NCBI GenBank assembly: GCA_964480915.1
Contig: CAYZRS010000024.1
Location: forward strand, 5,876-69,875
Direction: 5' to 3'
Length of the DNA stretch: 64,000 nt
From: CAWGCE01 sp964480915
GTDB taxonomy: Bacteria > Planctomycetota > Planctomycetia > Pirellulales > Pirellulaceae
Below the pieces are notes generated by a model, which was not told where the DNA came from, ran no database searches, and saw only the letters and a program-made list of their open reading frames with translations. Position 1 is the first letter of the stretch, and every line of letters begins with the position of its first letter. Positions 33,978-42,962 of this stretch are shown piece after piece. A program made the translations under genes and the position numbers.

Positions 33978-35906
33978 CTAGAAGCAGTATTCAACACCAA
34001 CGTTGAATCCTTGTGCCCAAAAGTCGTCCAAGTAGTTCTTGTACTCTGGCCTGTCCGAATCGGTGACGATCGGTGGTGGCAATTGACGTGGATCGACGTC
34101 CAAGTCAATGACTCCGCCGGGTCGCAAGACTTCCGGGAAGAAGATCAGCGAGTAACCGAAGTTCAACCGCATCTTGCAACTGAGCTGATAAGACAGGTTG
34201 AAGCCAACTTCAGGAACGACCGTAAAGTCCGTTTCGTCATAGTTGCCAATATTCGACGGCAATGCCAACAGGCCACCCGTATAGTTCGTGACCGGTTGCG
34301 TCGGTAATGTGATATCCGTGAAGCCACGAATTTCGGTACGACGACGGACCTGACCGAAGGCGACTTTGGTGAGGGCATTAAGCCCCAACTTGCCGCGGCA
34401 CCATTCCCAGCCGAAGCCGAAATCGAATCCGTCAAAATCGTTCTGGGTACGGAAACTGTCGAAGATATCGAATGTCGTTCCGGCAGGGACTGGGCCGGCT
34501 GGATCAGTGACCGTGAGGTACTCACGAATCGTGACCGATTCATCCAAGTCCAAGTGTCGGTAACCGGCGATCAGGTCGATGCGGCATGGCATCCAACTTC
34601 GCCGCCGCCGAGGAGCACACCCGTAACCGGCCAGCGGCCCGCCACCAGCTCCACCACCAAACAACGCTCCACAGCCACCTGAGCCGCAGGCTGCGCCGCC
34701 GCCACAAGGGTCAACGCCGCATCCACCACCGCAGTTGCCACCGCCGCAGCTGCCGCCTCCGCAACCACCCCGACCACCGCCGAGTAGGCCACCCAGTCGT
34801 CCACCGCGACCGAAACCGCCATTGCAACACATCAAGTTGTGTCGCCACCAGACACCATAGCCTTGGAAATCGGTTCTGCCTCGGACATCGATGCGGCCAT
34901 CAATCAGGCCAGGGTAACCGACGAACTCAGCATCTTCATTGCCAGTCCATGGGTTGTAAAACGGACGAGCCAGAATGTCGTTGTCGCCCGGGGTTTCTCT
35001 GCTGTAGAAAAAGTCATTGCTGTTGAGCGAGAAGTACTCGAAATCAATCTTGTTGCAGCAACAGCAGTCCAGCGCCAGACTTCCGCGGAAACGGAAACCG
35101 TCGACGTTTTCATCATCCTGGCGATCACCACCAAAGAGGATATTCGTTGTCGGTTCGAACTTGCGCCCCGCCAGTGTAGGACCTGTGCCGAGCGGGCTCG
35201 TCGAGACGAGTTCCGGCAGCTTTTGCCCTTTCACGTACCAGTTCAAATAGTCAGCACTGAAACAGAATCGGCAGCAACCACGACAGCAGTTGCCTGTTGC
35301 CAGTGGGCTTGGTCCGATCTGCAGTGGGAACGGCTCTGCACATGGTTCAGCACCATAGCCGGCGAAGCCGGGTGTGCCATAAGAATAGCTGGGCACTTCA
35401 CCCAAGACGCCGCCAACTTGCCCACCAGCGATGGGCGCTTGGACTTGCGGTACGCCTGCGTACGTTGGCGCAGCGGAACCGTAGACGGGCGTTTGGCCAT
35501 AAACAGGCCCTTCGACTGGCGGGGCCACATAGGCGTCTCCCGTGACAGGAGCCGGATTGTAGGTTGTCGCCGGGCCGGTGAAAGCTGGCAAAGCGCCAGA
35601 ACCAACCTCGCCACATCCTGCGCCGCCCCAGCCGCCATCACCACCGATGCCTGGGGCACCGAACGCCGGAAGCGCAGTTTGCGTGGGCGTCATCTGAGTT
35701 TGCGTTGGTTGCCCAAAGGCGGTCTGAACGACGGAGCCTGTTCTCAAGCCGCTGTCGTCGAATGTTTTGTGAAGGTGATCTTGCAGCATCTTGTACGCGT
35801 CACGATCAGCGTGCTGCCCTGAAGGAAACTGGCCGAATGCCATGCTCGTGGACAGCATGAGTCCGACGATAATGGCAACCTTTCGGCCTAGGAAATTCGC
35901 AAGCAT
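33978..35906 (-). CDS. BBP7-family outer-membrane beta-barrel protein
   Basis: The 642-residue protein has a signal peptide (VAIIVGLMLSTSMAFG). A Pro/Ala/Val/Tyr-rich linker (about 60-210, with repeats such as PVTGDAYVAPPVEGPVYG) comes before the barrel-like domain, which begins CRFCFSADYLNWYVKGQKLP and ends with the aromatic FNVGVEYCF. This matches the planctomycete BBP7 outer-membrane family. Inside lies a Gly/Cys-rich insertion of about 70 residues (GGCGGGSCGGGNCGGGCG and more) before RRRRSWMPCRIDLIAGYRHLDLDE. The ATG follows GAGGACC. It probably forms a channel or surface protein. Confidence 0.88.
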   Translation of the reverse strand: MLANFLGRKVAIIVGLMLSTSMAFGQFPSGQHADRDAYKMLQDHLHKTFDDSGLRTGSVVQTAFGQPTQTQMTPTQTALPAFGAPGIGGDGGWGGAGCGEVGSGALPAFTGPATTYNPAPVTGDAYVAPPVEGPVYGQTPVYGSAAPTYAGVPQVQAPIAGGQVGGVLGEVPSYSYGTPGFAGYGAEPCAEPFPLQIGPSPLATGNCCRGCCRFCFSADYLNWYVKGQKLPELVSTSPLGTGPTLAGRKFEPTTNILFGGDRQDDENVDGFRFRGSLALDCCCCNKIDFEYFSLNSNDFFYSRETPGDNDILARPFYNPWTGNEDAEFVGYPGLIDGRIDVRGRTDFQGYGVWWRHNLMCCNGGFGRGGRLGGLLGGGRGGCGGGSCGGGNCGGGCGVDPCGGGAACGSGGCGALFGGGAGGGPLAGYGCAPRRRRSWMPCRIDLIAGYRHLDLDESVTIREYLTVTDPAGPVPAGTTFDIFDSFRTQNDFDGFDFGFGWEWCRGKLGLNALTKVAFGQVRRRTEIRGFTDITLPTQPVTNYTGGLLALPSNIGNYDETDFTVVPEVGFNLSYQLSCKMRLNFGYSLIFFPEVLRPGGVIDLDVDPRQLPPPIVTDSDRPEYKNYLDDFWAQGFNVGVEYCF

Positions 35907-36667
35907 TGTTTGGTCCTCGCATGTGAAAACACGATTGGCTGACCGTCCTTGGTCAGTCGTCTATCGTGGTGAACTTGGTCGCAGAGCCGCACGAACATTT
36001 GGTGTAACGGCTCTATTCGTTTTCACTGTGGTTTGGCCTGTTTGCCGCTACAGGAGTTGCAACGGCTACACGCCAATCTCGAAAACGCCGTTCCAGACCC
36101 TTCTCCGGGTACAACTGGAACAGACAGTCGCTTCATCGGGGACTGCTGAGAACGTATTTGAGCAACGTCGGGAAAGGTCGAGTCGTTTGCAATCTGACTG
36201 CTGGACCTATTGCCCCGTAAGCACAGGTCGCTCTTGAAGTATGCTTCGTACTCCCTGAAACGAAGGTCGGAAGTGGACCAATCACGGAGAGTTCGCCGGT
36301 CGTGCTGTACGTGCGGGTCCTGTCGGTTGGTCGGTCGGGTTGGGACGGTCAGCGAAAAGCTGCCAGCTCCGAGTGCGAGAATTTCCTCTTATTTCGATTG
36401 TCGGCCCGACTTTTGGGGCGTTCCACGGTCGCCAGCATTGCAGCTGTGACGACTGTCAAATTCGAATTCCCTTACCAGGTTGGGTTGGCTGGCGATCGAA
36501 CCTAGACGCCCAAACGGGGGCGAGTGACGTCGCTGCTAGTACGCGAGTTGTCTCGGGAAAGAATCGCCGGTTGGGCCGCGAGCGAACTGGCTAATTCCGC
36601 CTTGATAACTACAATCAGGCATTCCAGTCATCAAAGATCTTAGCCAGGAAAGCTGTGCGGCAATTTA
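35907..36667. other. non-coding stretch of about 760 bp
   Basis: No frame here has a convincing start, codon pattern or family match. The left end holds the leader of the BBP7-type gene, including an 18-base dyad with arms CTGACC and GGTCAG. I see nothing else recognisable. Confidence 0.6.
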
Positions 36668-37147
36668 ATGGACGGTTTTCTGGGGACCCGCGGCTCATTC
36701 ATGTTGGATCTCGTGGTGGTTGGTATGGGGCTCACCGTACCGCTACTGCTATTCAGCGTTTGGCTGGTGCGCTCGAAGAAAAAGTACGGAAATCACAAGC
36801 GGCTTCAGCTGTTGATCGCATTCGTACTGCTGGCTGTGGTCATCGCTTTCGAGATTGAGATGCGACTGTTCGGTTGGACCGAACGGGCGACCGCTTCTCC
36901 GTTTTGGCGGGAAGGGGCCTTCAATGATTGGGTCGACTACTCGCTGGCAATTCACCTTTGCTTCGCCATCCCGACGCCGTTCATCTGGGGCGTGATCATC
37001 TTCTTCGCCTGGCGTGGTTTTCCGCGTCCACCGTCGCCGGGGGATCATAGCCGCTTTCACCGCCGCTGGGGAAAGTTGGCCGTTGCCGCCATGCTCGCGA
37101 CGGCCGTGACCGGCTGGATTTTCTATTACTTCGCATTCGCGGCGTAG
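36668..37147 (+). CDS. DUF420 family membrane protein
   Basis: The 159-residue protein has four hydrophobic helices. It carries the DUF420 pattern with His in KYGNHKRLQL, the conserved acidic FEIEMRLFGW, AIHLCFAIPTPFIWGVIIFFAWR, and a third His-bearing stretch before the final helix (FHRRWGKLAVAAMLATAVTGW). Family members often lie near cytochrome oxidase genes, but none is nearby. ATG 36668 is the first plausible start. The following 300 bp (37148-37444) hold no gene that I can support. Confidence 0.85.
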   Translation: MDGFLGTRGSFMLDLVVVGMGLTVPLLLFSVWLVRSKKKYGNHKRLQLLIAFVLLAVVIAFEIEMRLFGWTERATASPFWREGAFNDWVDYSLAIHLCFAIPTPFIWGVIIFFAWRGFPRPPSPGDHSRFHRRWGKLAVAAMLATAVTGWIFYYFAFAA

Positions 37148-37444
37148 CGCTGCGTCCTGCTCGCTGGCGTGCGCGGCAAGGCACCCAACCCGATAGAGCT
37201 CGCCCCATGTTGCTCACCCCGTGGCACTCACCGGGACAAATGGCGGCCATCCAAGCAGCTGCTGGGCATTCGCTGCGGTTTGAAGCGGAGTGAATCGTGG
37301 TCAAATCCTACGTCAATCACTTTAGATTTTGGAGTGATTGCGTGGGAGTCGCGTCGCGGGTTCATTTTCACGCTACCTTCGCGGAGCGAAAGGCGACTAA
37401 ACGATCGCGTGACCGCCACTTCCTGTGTTGGATGTCATGGCCGT

Positions 37445-39049
37445 TTACGGTGCATATGGTGAGACCTTTGGCTGAGGTCCGTCGACTTCGGCCGTGATGA
37501 TATTGACAACGTTCAGTGCCGCGCGGATCGTCGCCTCGACCGTATCGGTAGAGAAGCCCACGCCATGGTAGATATGTCCGTTGTGTTCGATCTCGACCGT
37601 CACTTCGCCAATCGCATCATGGCCGATGGTGGCACTACGAACATTGAAGTCTTTGCAGATCAATGGAACGCCCGTGATCTTTTCGGTGGCCAAGAAGGCG
37701 GCGTCAACAGGACCGTCGCCGTCGGATAGTTCTTCGGTGAAAATTTCATCGCCCCGCTTGAGCGAGAGGCGGACTTTGGGCGGCTGGCCACTCCCGGAGG
37801 TCACTTCAAATCCTGCGAGTGCCCAGTCGACCGTCTCGCTATCCTTCATGCCTTCGCGCATTAAAGCTACGAGATCTCCGTCGTAAATTTCCTTCTTCTT
37901 GTCGGCCAGGGTTTTGAATCGATCGAAAACTTCTCGGAGTTGTTCATCATTCAAATGGAAGCCGAGCGCTTTGGCTCGATCGGCCAAGGCGGCCCGGCCG
38001 CTGTGTTTCCCCAGAACGAGATCGGTTTTCTCGAAACCGACGTCTTCCGGGCGCATGATTTCGTAGGTCGTTCGTTCTTTCAACATGCCATCTTGGTGAA
38101 TGCCGGCTTCGTGGGCGAAGGCGTTACGGCCGACGATCGCCTTGTTGCGTTGAACTTGGAGACCAGTGATTTCGGAAACCAATCGGCTGATAGGGACAAG
38201 CCGTTTCGATTTGATGTTCGTATCCATTTGATAGACGTCATTCCGCGTGCGCATCGCCATGACGACTTCTTCGAGCGAACAATTACCGGCTCGTTCACCG
38301 ATCCCGTTGATCGTGCATTCGATCTGGCCGGCTCCATGGGTTACGGCGGCCAGGCTATTGGCGACGGCCAATCCCAGATCGTTATGGCAATGCACACTGA
38401 TGATCGCTTGATCGATATTGGGAACCCGCTCACACAGGGTTCCAATCACGCGAGCCATGTGGTCCGGAGTCGCATAGCCGACGGTATCCGGAATGTTGAC
38501 GGTTGTCGCGCCGGCCGAAATGGCCGCTTCGACCACATCGCAGAGGAAGTCGAGTTCGGTGCGTGATGCGTCTTCGGGTGAGAACTCGATGTCCTGGCAA
38601 TAGCTGGCCGCCCGTTCGACTCCGGCGATGGCCCGTTTGATGATTTCGGCCGGTGTCATCTTGAGTTTGAACTCACGATGGATAGCGCTCGTGGCCAGGA
38701 AAACATGGATGCGGGACTGCTCGGCACCCTGCAACGCTTCCCAGGCTCGATCAATGTCCAGATCATTGCAGCGAGCGAGCCCGCAGATGGTCGAGCCTTT
38801 GACATTGTCGGCGATCGCTTTGACCGCTTCAAAATCGCCCGGCGATGCGATCGGGAAACCGGCCTCAATCACGTCAACGCCTAAGTCGACCAGCGCGTGA
38901 GCAACTTTCAGTTTCTCTTCAAGGTTCATGCTTGCGCCGGGAGACTGCTCGCCGTCACGAAGCGTCGTGTCGAAAATGCGAATCAAACGATTCGCGGAAG
39001 AGTCGGACGGAGATCTTGCCGTATCGGTCGTTGTTTGGTCAGTTGCCAT
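37445..39049 (-). CDS. leuA: 2-isopropylmalate synthase
   Basis: The 534-residue protein has the HMGL-like barrel with [17 protein letters not shown] (metal and ketoacid site), [18 protein letters not shown] (HxH metal ligands), [18 protein letters not shown] and the C-terminal LeuA dimer/allosteric domain (from about 400, ending [11 protein letters not shown]). It condenses acetyl-CoA with 2-oxoisovalerate as the first committed step to leucine and is normally feedback-inhibited. A leucine-rich leader peptide and an attenuator precede it (39128-39330), so transcription is probably controlled by leucyl-tRNA supply. Confidence 0.96.
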   Translation of the reverse strand: MATDQTTTDTARSPSDSSANRLIRIFDTTLRDGEQSPGASMNLEEKLKVAHALVDLGVDVIEAGFPIASPGDFEAVKAIADNVKGSTICGLARCNDLDIDRAWEALQGAEQSRIHVFLATSAIHREFKLKMTPAEIIKRAIAGVERAASYCQDIEFSPEDASRTELDFLCDVVEAAISAGATTVNIPDTVGYATPDHMARVIGTLCERVPNIDQAIISVHCHNDLGLAVANSLAAVTHGAGQIECTINGIGERAGNCSLEEVVMAMRTRNDVYQMDTNIKSKRLVPISRLVSEITGLQVQRNKAIVGRNAFAHEAGIHQDGMLKERTTYEIMRPEDVGFEKTDLVLGKHSGRAALADRAKALGFHLNDEQLREVFDRFKTLADKKKEIYDGDLVALMREGMKDSETVDWALAGFEVTSGSGQPPKVRLSLKRGDEIFTEELSDGDGPVDAAFLATEKITGVPLICKDFNVRSATIGHDAIGEVTVEIEHNGHIYHGVGFSTDTVEATIRAALNVVNIITAEVDGPQPKVSPYAP

Positions 39050-39127
39050 GTTCGAGAGTTTCCTGTGTTGCGCTGGGACGCGCTTTACTATGTCGCCATC
39101 TAGTCATCGTGCTTTTCTTCAAACCAC

Positions 39128-39154
39128 AAAAAAACCCCAGGCCAAAGCCAGGGG
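39128..39154 (-). terminator. attenuator terminator upstream of leuA
   Basis: Read on the minus strand, a hairpin of CCCC/GGGG and GGC/GCC with one T-T mismatch and loop TTTG is followed by seven T. It lies between the Leu-rich leader peptide and leuA, so readthrough is needed for leuA expression. Confidence 0.85.
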
Positions 39155-39219
39155 TGATGTGATTTGAATTTCTGTCAGTTCAAAACACCCCTAATGCTTG
39201 CTCAGAAGGAGAGCAAGCA
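39150..39219 (-). promoter_or_regulatory. leuA attenuator: alternative anti-terminator and pause hairpins
   Basis: On the minus strand, TGCTTGCTC (39219-39211, inside Leu codons) pairs with GAGCAAGCA (39203-39195) as hairpin 1:2. AGGGGTG (39192-39186, starting in the leader stop codon) pairs with CACCCCT (39156-39150), the 5' arm of the terminator, helped by TTTGAA/TTCAAA in between. Anti-terminator and terminator are mutually exclusive. A ribosome at the stop codon would cover the anti-terminator arm; one stalled on the Leu codons would leave it free. Confidence 0.75.
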
Positions 39220-39268
39220 ATGCCAGCGAACATAAAATAAGGGATGCCGAATTCATAGTTCTTGTCAT
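39191..39268 (-). CDS. leucine-rich leader peptide of the leuA attenuator
   Basis: A 25-codon frame with eight Leu, six of them in the last eleven codons (LALLALLL, then SKH and stop). It starts 25-30 bases after the predicted transcript start and ends 37 bases before the terminator hairpin. Position, size and codon content match leader peptides that sense leucyl-tRNA by ribosome stalling. As a protein it would only be a short hydrophobic peptide. Confidence 0.75.
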   Translation of the reverse strand: MTRTMNSASLILCSLALLALLLSKH

Positions 39269-39301
39269 TACGGATTGAACGGGAGTTTTGACTGCTTCTT
39301 A

Positions 39302-39330
39302 ACTGTACTTCTGCCGTCAGAGCCGGTCAA
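39302..39330 (-). promoter_or_regulatory. sigma-70-type promoter of the leuA leader
   Basis: On the minus strand TTGACC and TACAGT are spaced by 17 bases. The predicted start near 39295 gives a leader RNA of about 165 nt up to the attenuator. Confidence 0.65.
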
Positions 39331-39459
39331 GGCGAACGCTAGCGTTGCAGCGAATTGCGGCTGATCGAAGCGCCTTGAGCGGCCTTGCTGGATTGCCTAC
39401 GATTCGCCGCGGTTTTCCCGAGACGAACCGATGACGCTGGGATTTTTTGCGAGTCATTT

Positions 39460-39945
39460 GTGTTGGACTATGAAATTGGACGCTGTACGCGGAAGTGCGC
39501 CGAATCGGGTGAGGAGTTTAAACCGGGGGAGGCGTTCTACTCGGCTTTGATTCCCAGCGGTGCTGAAATTCAACGCTTGGATTTTTCGGAATCTGCCTGG
39601 AAAGGTGCACCGGAAAACTGCTTGGGCTTTTGGCGATCAGTGATGCCCGATCCGCATGCAAAAAAAGTCGCTTGGGCGCCGCACGATGTCATCCTGGACT
39701 TCTTCGTTGAACTGGAAAACCAACCACACAAAGCCGACACGCGATATGTGCTGACATTACTGTTGGTTCGCAAACATTTGCTGCGGCTGGAGGAGACCGA
39801 GACGCAAGCCGGCGACGAGGTCATGGTGCTGTATTGCCCCAAGAAAGAATCCGAATTTCGCGTGCCCGTCGTCGACCCGACGGCAGAACGCGTGTCGGAA
39901 ATTCAGAATGAGTTAGAGCTGCTGTTGTTTTCCGCTGTCGAATAA
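39460..39945 (+). CDS. conserved protein of unknown function with N-terminal Cys pair
   Basis: The soluble product (about 161 residues from GTG 39460) opens DYEIGRCTRKCAESGEEFKPGEAFYSAL, which looks like a small treble-clef or zinc-ribbon start with C-x3-C. An alpha/beta part follows with DTRYVLTLLLVRKHLLRLEE. The frame opens at 39385, but the conserved-looking part begins at the chosen start. No family name is recognised. It is followed by the lipoprotein-like gene after 2 bases, so the two are probably co-expressed. Confidence 0.7.
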   Translation: MLDYEIGRCTRKCAESGEEFKPGEAFYSALIPSGAEIQRLDFSESAWKGAPENCLGFWRSVMPDPHAKKVAWAPHDVILDFFVELENQPHKADTRYVLTLLLVRKHLLRLEETETQAGDEVMVLYCPKKESEFRVPVVDPTAERVSEIQNELELLLFSAVE

Positions 39946-39947
39946 AC

Positions 39948-40859
39948 GTGGCCATTTGCCGGCCTTACCCCCAACATCGAGATGGATTCCCGTTGAGCCG
40001 TTCCTTCCAATCCTTGGCACTGTGCGTTTTACTTGTGTTCGCGAGTGGCGCCAGCTGTCCACGTACACGCGTTCCGACGGGTATCACGACACCTGTCGTG
40101 TTTAGCTCGCCACCGACGGCTGCGGACCTTATTCAGCAGGTCAATGCAAATACTCAGCGGGTGATGCGACTGCAAACGCAAGATGCGACGCTCACGATCC
40201 CCGGACTGCCGGGCCTGCGAACCAATTTGGCGTTAGAACGCCCCAAAAAGTTCCGCCTGCGCAGTGGTACCGGTTTGACAGGCAACGAACTGGACATTGG
40301 CAGCAATGACGAGTTCTTTTGGATGTGGGCCAAACGAAACGAGCCGCCCGCTGTTTTCTTCGCTCGGCACGACCAATTCAATTACGCCTCAGCCAGCGGC
40401 ATCTTGCCGATTCCGCCGCATTGGCTTATCGAGACTTTGGGTTTGGTCGAATTGGATCCCAATGCCAGTTATCAGCCACCCATTCCCCGAGGAATCGGCC
40501 AAGTCGAACTGCGCACGACGATGACGACCGAATATGGTGCGCTCTCCAAAGTGCTCGTGATCGACGATCGTAACGGGCAGGTACTGGAGCAGCACATCTT
40601 CAATGCGGCCAATCAACTGCTGGCGTCGGCCAAGGCGTCCGATTTCACCTACGAGCCGCTGAATCAAGTTTCCCTACCGCGGCAAGTCGAAGTTAGTCTA
40701 CCGCCGGCTCAGTTGGCATTCACTCTCCGTGTCGATAGCTACATGGTGAATCAGCTCGAATCGAATCCCGAGGCGCTCTGGGCCATGCCGCAATTGAAGG
40801 GCTATCCCTACACCGATCTCACTCGACTGGCGCTCGCCACGGTGAGTGAACGATGGTAG
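39948..40859 (+). CDS. exported protein, possible lipoprotein (LolA/DUF4292-like)
   Basis: The 303-residue product has a signal-type helix (LALCVLLVFASGASC), with a Cys at the cleavage position that could be lipidated. The mature part begins AADLIQQVNANTQRVMRLQTQDATL and continues ALERPKKFRLRSGT, a pattern like the LolA/DUF4292 half-barrels that bind lipid or lipoprotein. GTG 39948 is given; TTG 39993 would give a cleaner signal peptide. Its role may be in outer-membrane lipoprotein or lipid handling, by fold only. Confidence 0.65.
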   Translation: MAICRPYPQHRDGFPLSRSFQSLALCVLLVFASGASCPRTRVPTGITTPVVFSSPPTAADLIQQVNANTQRVMRLQTQDATLTIPGLPGLRTNLALERPKKFRLRSGTGLTGNELDIGSNDEFFWMWAKRNEPPAVFFARHDQFNYASASGILPIPPHWLIETLGLVELDPNASYQPPIPRGIGQVELRTTMTTEYGALSKVLVIDDRNGQVLEQHIFNAANQLLASAKASDFTYEPLNQVSLPRQVEVSLPPAQLAFTLRVDSYMVNQLESNPEALWAMPQLKGYPYTDLTRLALATVSERW

Positions 40860-40964
40860 CGCTAATCTGAAGCAGATTGAGGCCCGTCGCCGATTCGATC
40901 CGGCGCTGGCCGACCTACCGTTGTGAGGCCAGCCGCGCCTGTCGGTAGGTTGTGGCAGAGGAAT

Positions 40965-41600
40965 TCAGTCTCGCGACCCAGATTGCTTCATGCGTGCTCG
41001 GGCGCGGCTGAGTGTCGGACCGATGCTGTTTTCCGATATGCCGGTGTGCGAGCTGATCTCTTCGTAGCTGCGACCTTCTAGGTGGAACATGCGAATCACC
41101 TGAGCATCTCGATCGTCGAGCCCTTCGAGCAGCCTTTGGACCTGATCTTGGTCTTGAATACGGCTCTCCATGGAGCCTGCAACCGTAGGGCCCGTTCCCT
41201 GGGGGTATTCGTCCATCGAATCGACCGCTTGTCGCAGGCGGGTTTGTCCTTGCTGTTTGGCCAGCTGCCTGACCACGATTCGACGAGCTACGACGGTCAG
41301 ATACGTTGCCAGGCTGCATTCGCCGCGAAACGCCCTCAGGATCGCCAAGTCGTCCTTGAGGAGTGCCAGGAAGACCTCTGAGCACAAATCCTCTTTGTCT
41401 TGGGGTGCTAGAACGAGTGACCTGACCTGAGCGGTATGGTTCACGACGTGGACCACGAGCCCCAAATATCGATCAACGAACTTCTCCCAGCTGTTCGGCT
41501 GGTGGTTGAGACACCGTTGCAGCAAGCTGCGGTCGCTTCCGGATAGGACCACGTCATATTCCGTGAATGAGGAACGGGCGAAGGTACGAACGAAAAACAC
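40965..41600 (-). CDS. ECF-type RNA polymerase sigma factor
   Basis: The 211-residue protein has region 2 (SWEKFVDRYLGLVVHVV, then DLCSEVFLALLKDDLAILRAFRGECSLATYLTVVARR) and region 4 (LDDRDAQVIRMFHLEGRSYEEISSHTGISENSIGPTLSRAR), the pattern of planctomycete ECF sigma factors. No anti-sigma gene is next to it. The GTG start at 41600 is the only suitable one. Confidence 0.9.
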   Translation of the reverse strand: MFFVRTFARSSFTEYDVVLSGSDRSLLQRCLNHQPNSWEKFVDRYLGLVVHVVNHTAQVRSLVLAPQDKEDLCSEVFLALLKDDLAILRAFRGECSLATYLTVVARRIVVRQLAKQQGQTRLRQAVDSMDEYPQGTGPTVAGSMESRIQDQDQVQRLLEGLDDRDAQVIRMFHLEGRSYEEISSHTGISENSIGPTLSRARARMKQSGSRD

Positions 41601-41692
41601 GCTTAATACACTTACTTAGGCCCGAAACGTCAATTTTAGATAGAGCAAAAACTTGACGCAAGGCAATCGGTCGATTCCTGACCACTTGTTAC

Positions 41693-41721
41693 TTGACATA
41701 AGTTTTTACGGGCCATACAGT
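41693..41721 (+). promoter_or_regulatory. sigma-70-type promoter of the ferredoxin gene
   Basis: TTGACA and TACAGT with a 17-base spacer. The predicted start near 41728 leaves an untranslated leader of about 200 bases before the ferredoxin ATG. The -10 hexamer equals that of the leuA leader. Confidence 0.7.
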
Positions 41722-41926
41722 TGTGATGACTTTGGCCCTTGATTTGAAGGCCTTTTGGTCGTGTTAGTGCGGTCATTTGGCGTCGGATTCGCTGCCAGCA
41801 AACAGCTTTTTTTTTGTTGTTTCGCCAGGCTAAGAATCGCCGATGCATAAAGATGCCGTTGATGAGCTACGTTTGGGCCGAAATCGTCCTGTTTGGACGA
41901 AGGCCCTCAAAAGGAGATTTGATTCC

Positions 41927-42199
41927 ATGACGCATGTGGTCGGCCAACCTTGTTTTGGATGTAAATACACAGATTGTGTGGTTGTTTGTCCAGTTGAGTG
42001 CTTTTACGAAGGGGACAAGATGCTCTACATCCACCCCGAAGAATGCATTGACTGTGAAGCTTGCGTCCCAGAATGCCCGGTAGAGGCGATTTATCACGAA
42101 GACAACGTACCGGAAGCAGAGCAGCCATTCATCGCTCTGAACGCGGAGATGGCGCCCCAGTGCGAGGTCATCACCGAGAAGAAAGACCCGCTCGTTTAA
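41927..42199 (+). CDS. ferredoxin with two iron-sulfur cluster motifs (FdxA-like)
   Basis: The 90-residue protein has eight or more cysteines in the bacterial 7Fe/8Fe ferredoxin layout: [18 protein letters not shown] and [17 protein letters not shown]. The first motif's extended spacing (C-x2-C-x4-C-x3-C) resembles FdxA 7Fe ferredoxins with a 3Fe-4S and a 4Fe-4S cluster. It carries electrons in the cytoplasm. AGGAG lies 10 bases before ATG 41927; the in-frame extension to 41843 is unlikely. A terminator follows. Confidence 0.93.
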   Translation: MTHVVGQPCFGCKYTDCVVVCPVECFYEGDKMLYIHPEECIDCEACVPECPVEAIYHEDNVPEAEQPFIALNAEMAPQCEVITEKKDPLV

Positions 42200-42237
42200 T
42201 TTTTTGAGCGAAGCTTTCTCTCCATTGAAAAATTGAA

Positions 42238-42265
42238 GGCCGCGTGGATGTCCACGCGGCCTTTT
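42238..42265 (+). terminator. Rho-independent terminator after the ferredoxin gene
   Basis: Perfect 11-bp stem GGCCGCGTGGA/TCCACGCGGCC with a 2-base loop centre, followed by TTTTC. It lies between convergent genes. Confidence 0.75.
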
Positions 42266-42296
42266 CTATTTCTATTCCCAAGTCACCTGCTTCTGC

Positions 42297-42962
42297 CTAA
42301 GCGACTTCGTGCGAAGTGTAACCGGCCCCTTTGAGGAACGATCGCCAGCTCGCGTATTTGGGATTTTCGAGCTTTTGCACCAGCAGTGGACTGAAGCGGG
42401 GCTTCACCGGTTGCTTCAGCAATTGCATCCGAGCTTCTTTCGGCGTCCGTCCACCTTTGCGCGAATTGCAACGTACGCAGCAACAGACAATGTTCTCCCA
42501 TGTCGTCGCGCCGCCACGACTGCGTGGCAACACGTGATCCATGCTCAGCTCTTGATGAGGCGCGTAGGTACCACAGTACTGACAGCGATGGTGGTCTCGC
42601 GCAAACAGGTTACGCCGATTGAAACGGAGCGAGTGCTTGGGTACGCGATCGTAGAATAACAGTCGAATGACTCGTGGGACTTGAATTTCGAAACTGACCG
42701 ACCGAACCCAGTCACGGTCGGGATCGGTTTCCTCAGTACGTAGGTCGCTGATCAGCAACCAAGATTCGAAATCGTAGTTGGCGTATTGGCCATCTTCGAC
42801 ATCGATGATTTCTGCCAGTTCGCGGTACACAAGTCCGAAAGCACGCCGTACGTTGACGACATGCACGGCCATGTAGGCACGGTTAAGGACCAGGACACTA
42901 GAAGTCAGCGCTACGGTCGCCCCAGTGCGGGCGCCATTTGGTTGCGTATCAGCTTCCTGCAT
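42297..42962 (-). CDS. HNH endonuclease family protein
   Basis: The 221-residue protein has an N-terminal domain found with many bacterial HNH proteins (VLVLNRAYMAVHVVNVRRAFGLVYRELAEII in part), then the HNH site RDHHRCQYCG, LSMDHVLPRSRGG and ENIVCCCVRCNSRKGG. The cysteines form the structural zinc site and D-H is the catalytic metal-binding pair. Such stand-alone HNH proteins are widespread in planctomycetes, cyanobacteria and actinobacteria with unknown targets. No toxin, phage or intron context is seen. Confidence 0.88.
   Translation of the reverse strand: MQEADTQPNGARTGATVALTSSVLVLNRAYMAVHVVNVRRAFGLVYRELAEIIDVEDGQYANYDFESWLLISDLRTEETDPDRDWVRSVSFEIQVPRVIRLLFYDRVPKHSLRFNRRNLFARDHHRCQYCGTYAPHQELSMDHVLPRSRGGATTWENIVCCCVRCNSRKGGRTPKEARMQLLKQPVKPRFSPLLVQKLENPKYASWRSFLKGAGYTSHEVA

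Noticed and set aside
34839..35822. Long plus-strand frame of 327 codons opposite the BBP7-type gene
   Set aside because: It is a shadow of the minus-strand gene, whose signal peptide, linker and barrel end are clear; the plus-strand translation has no recognisable feature.
36210..36449. Small Arg/Ser-rich plus-strand frame
   Set aside because: No ribosome binding site, no similarity and overlapping alternative frames of equal length; treated as non-coding.
39191..39268. Reading the Leu-rich 25-codon frame as a small membrane protein only
   Set aside because: The promoter, the mutually exclusive hairpins and the following leuA make an attenuator leader far more likely; a second function is not excluded.
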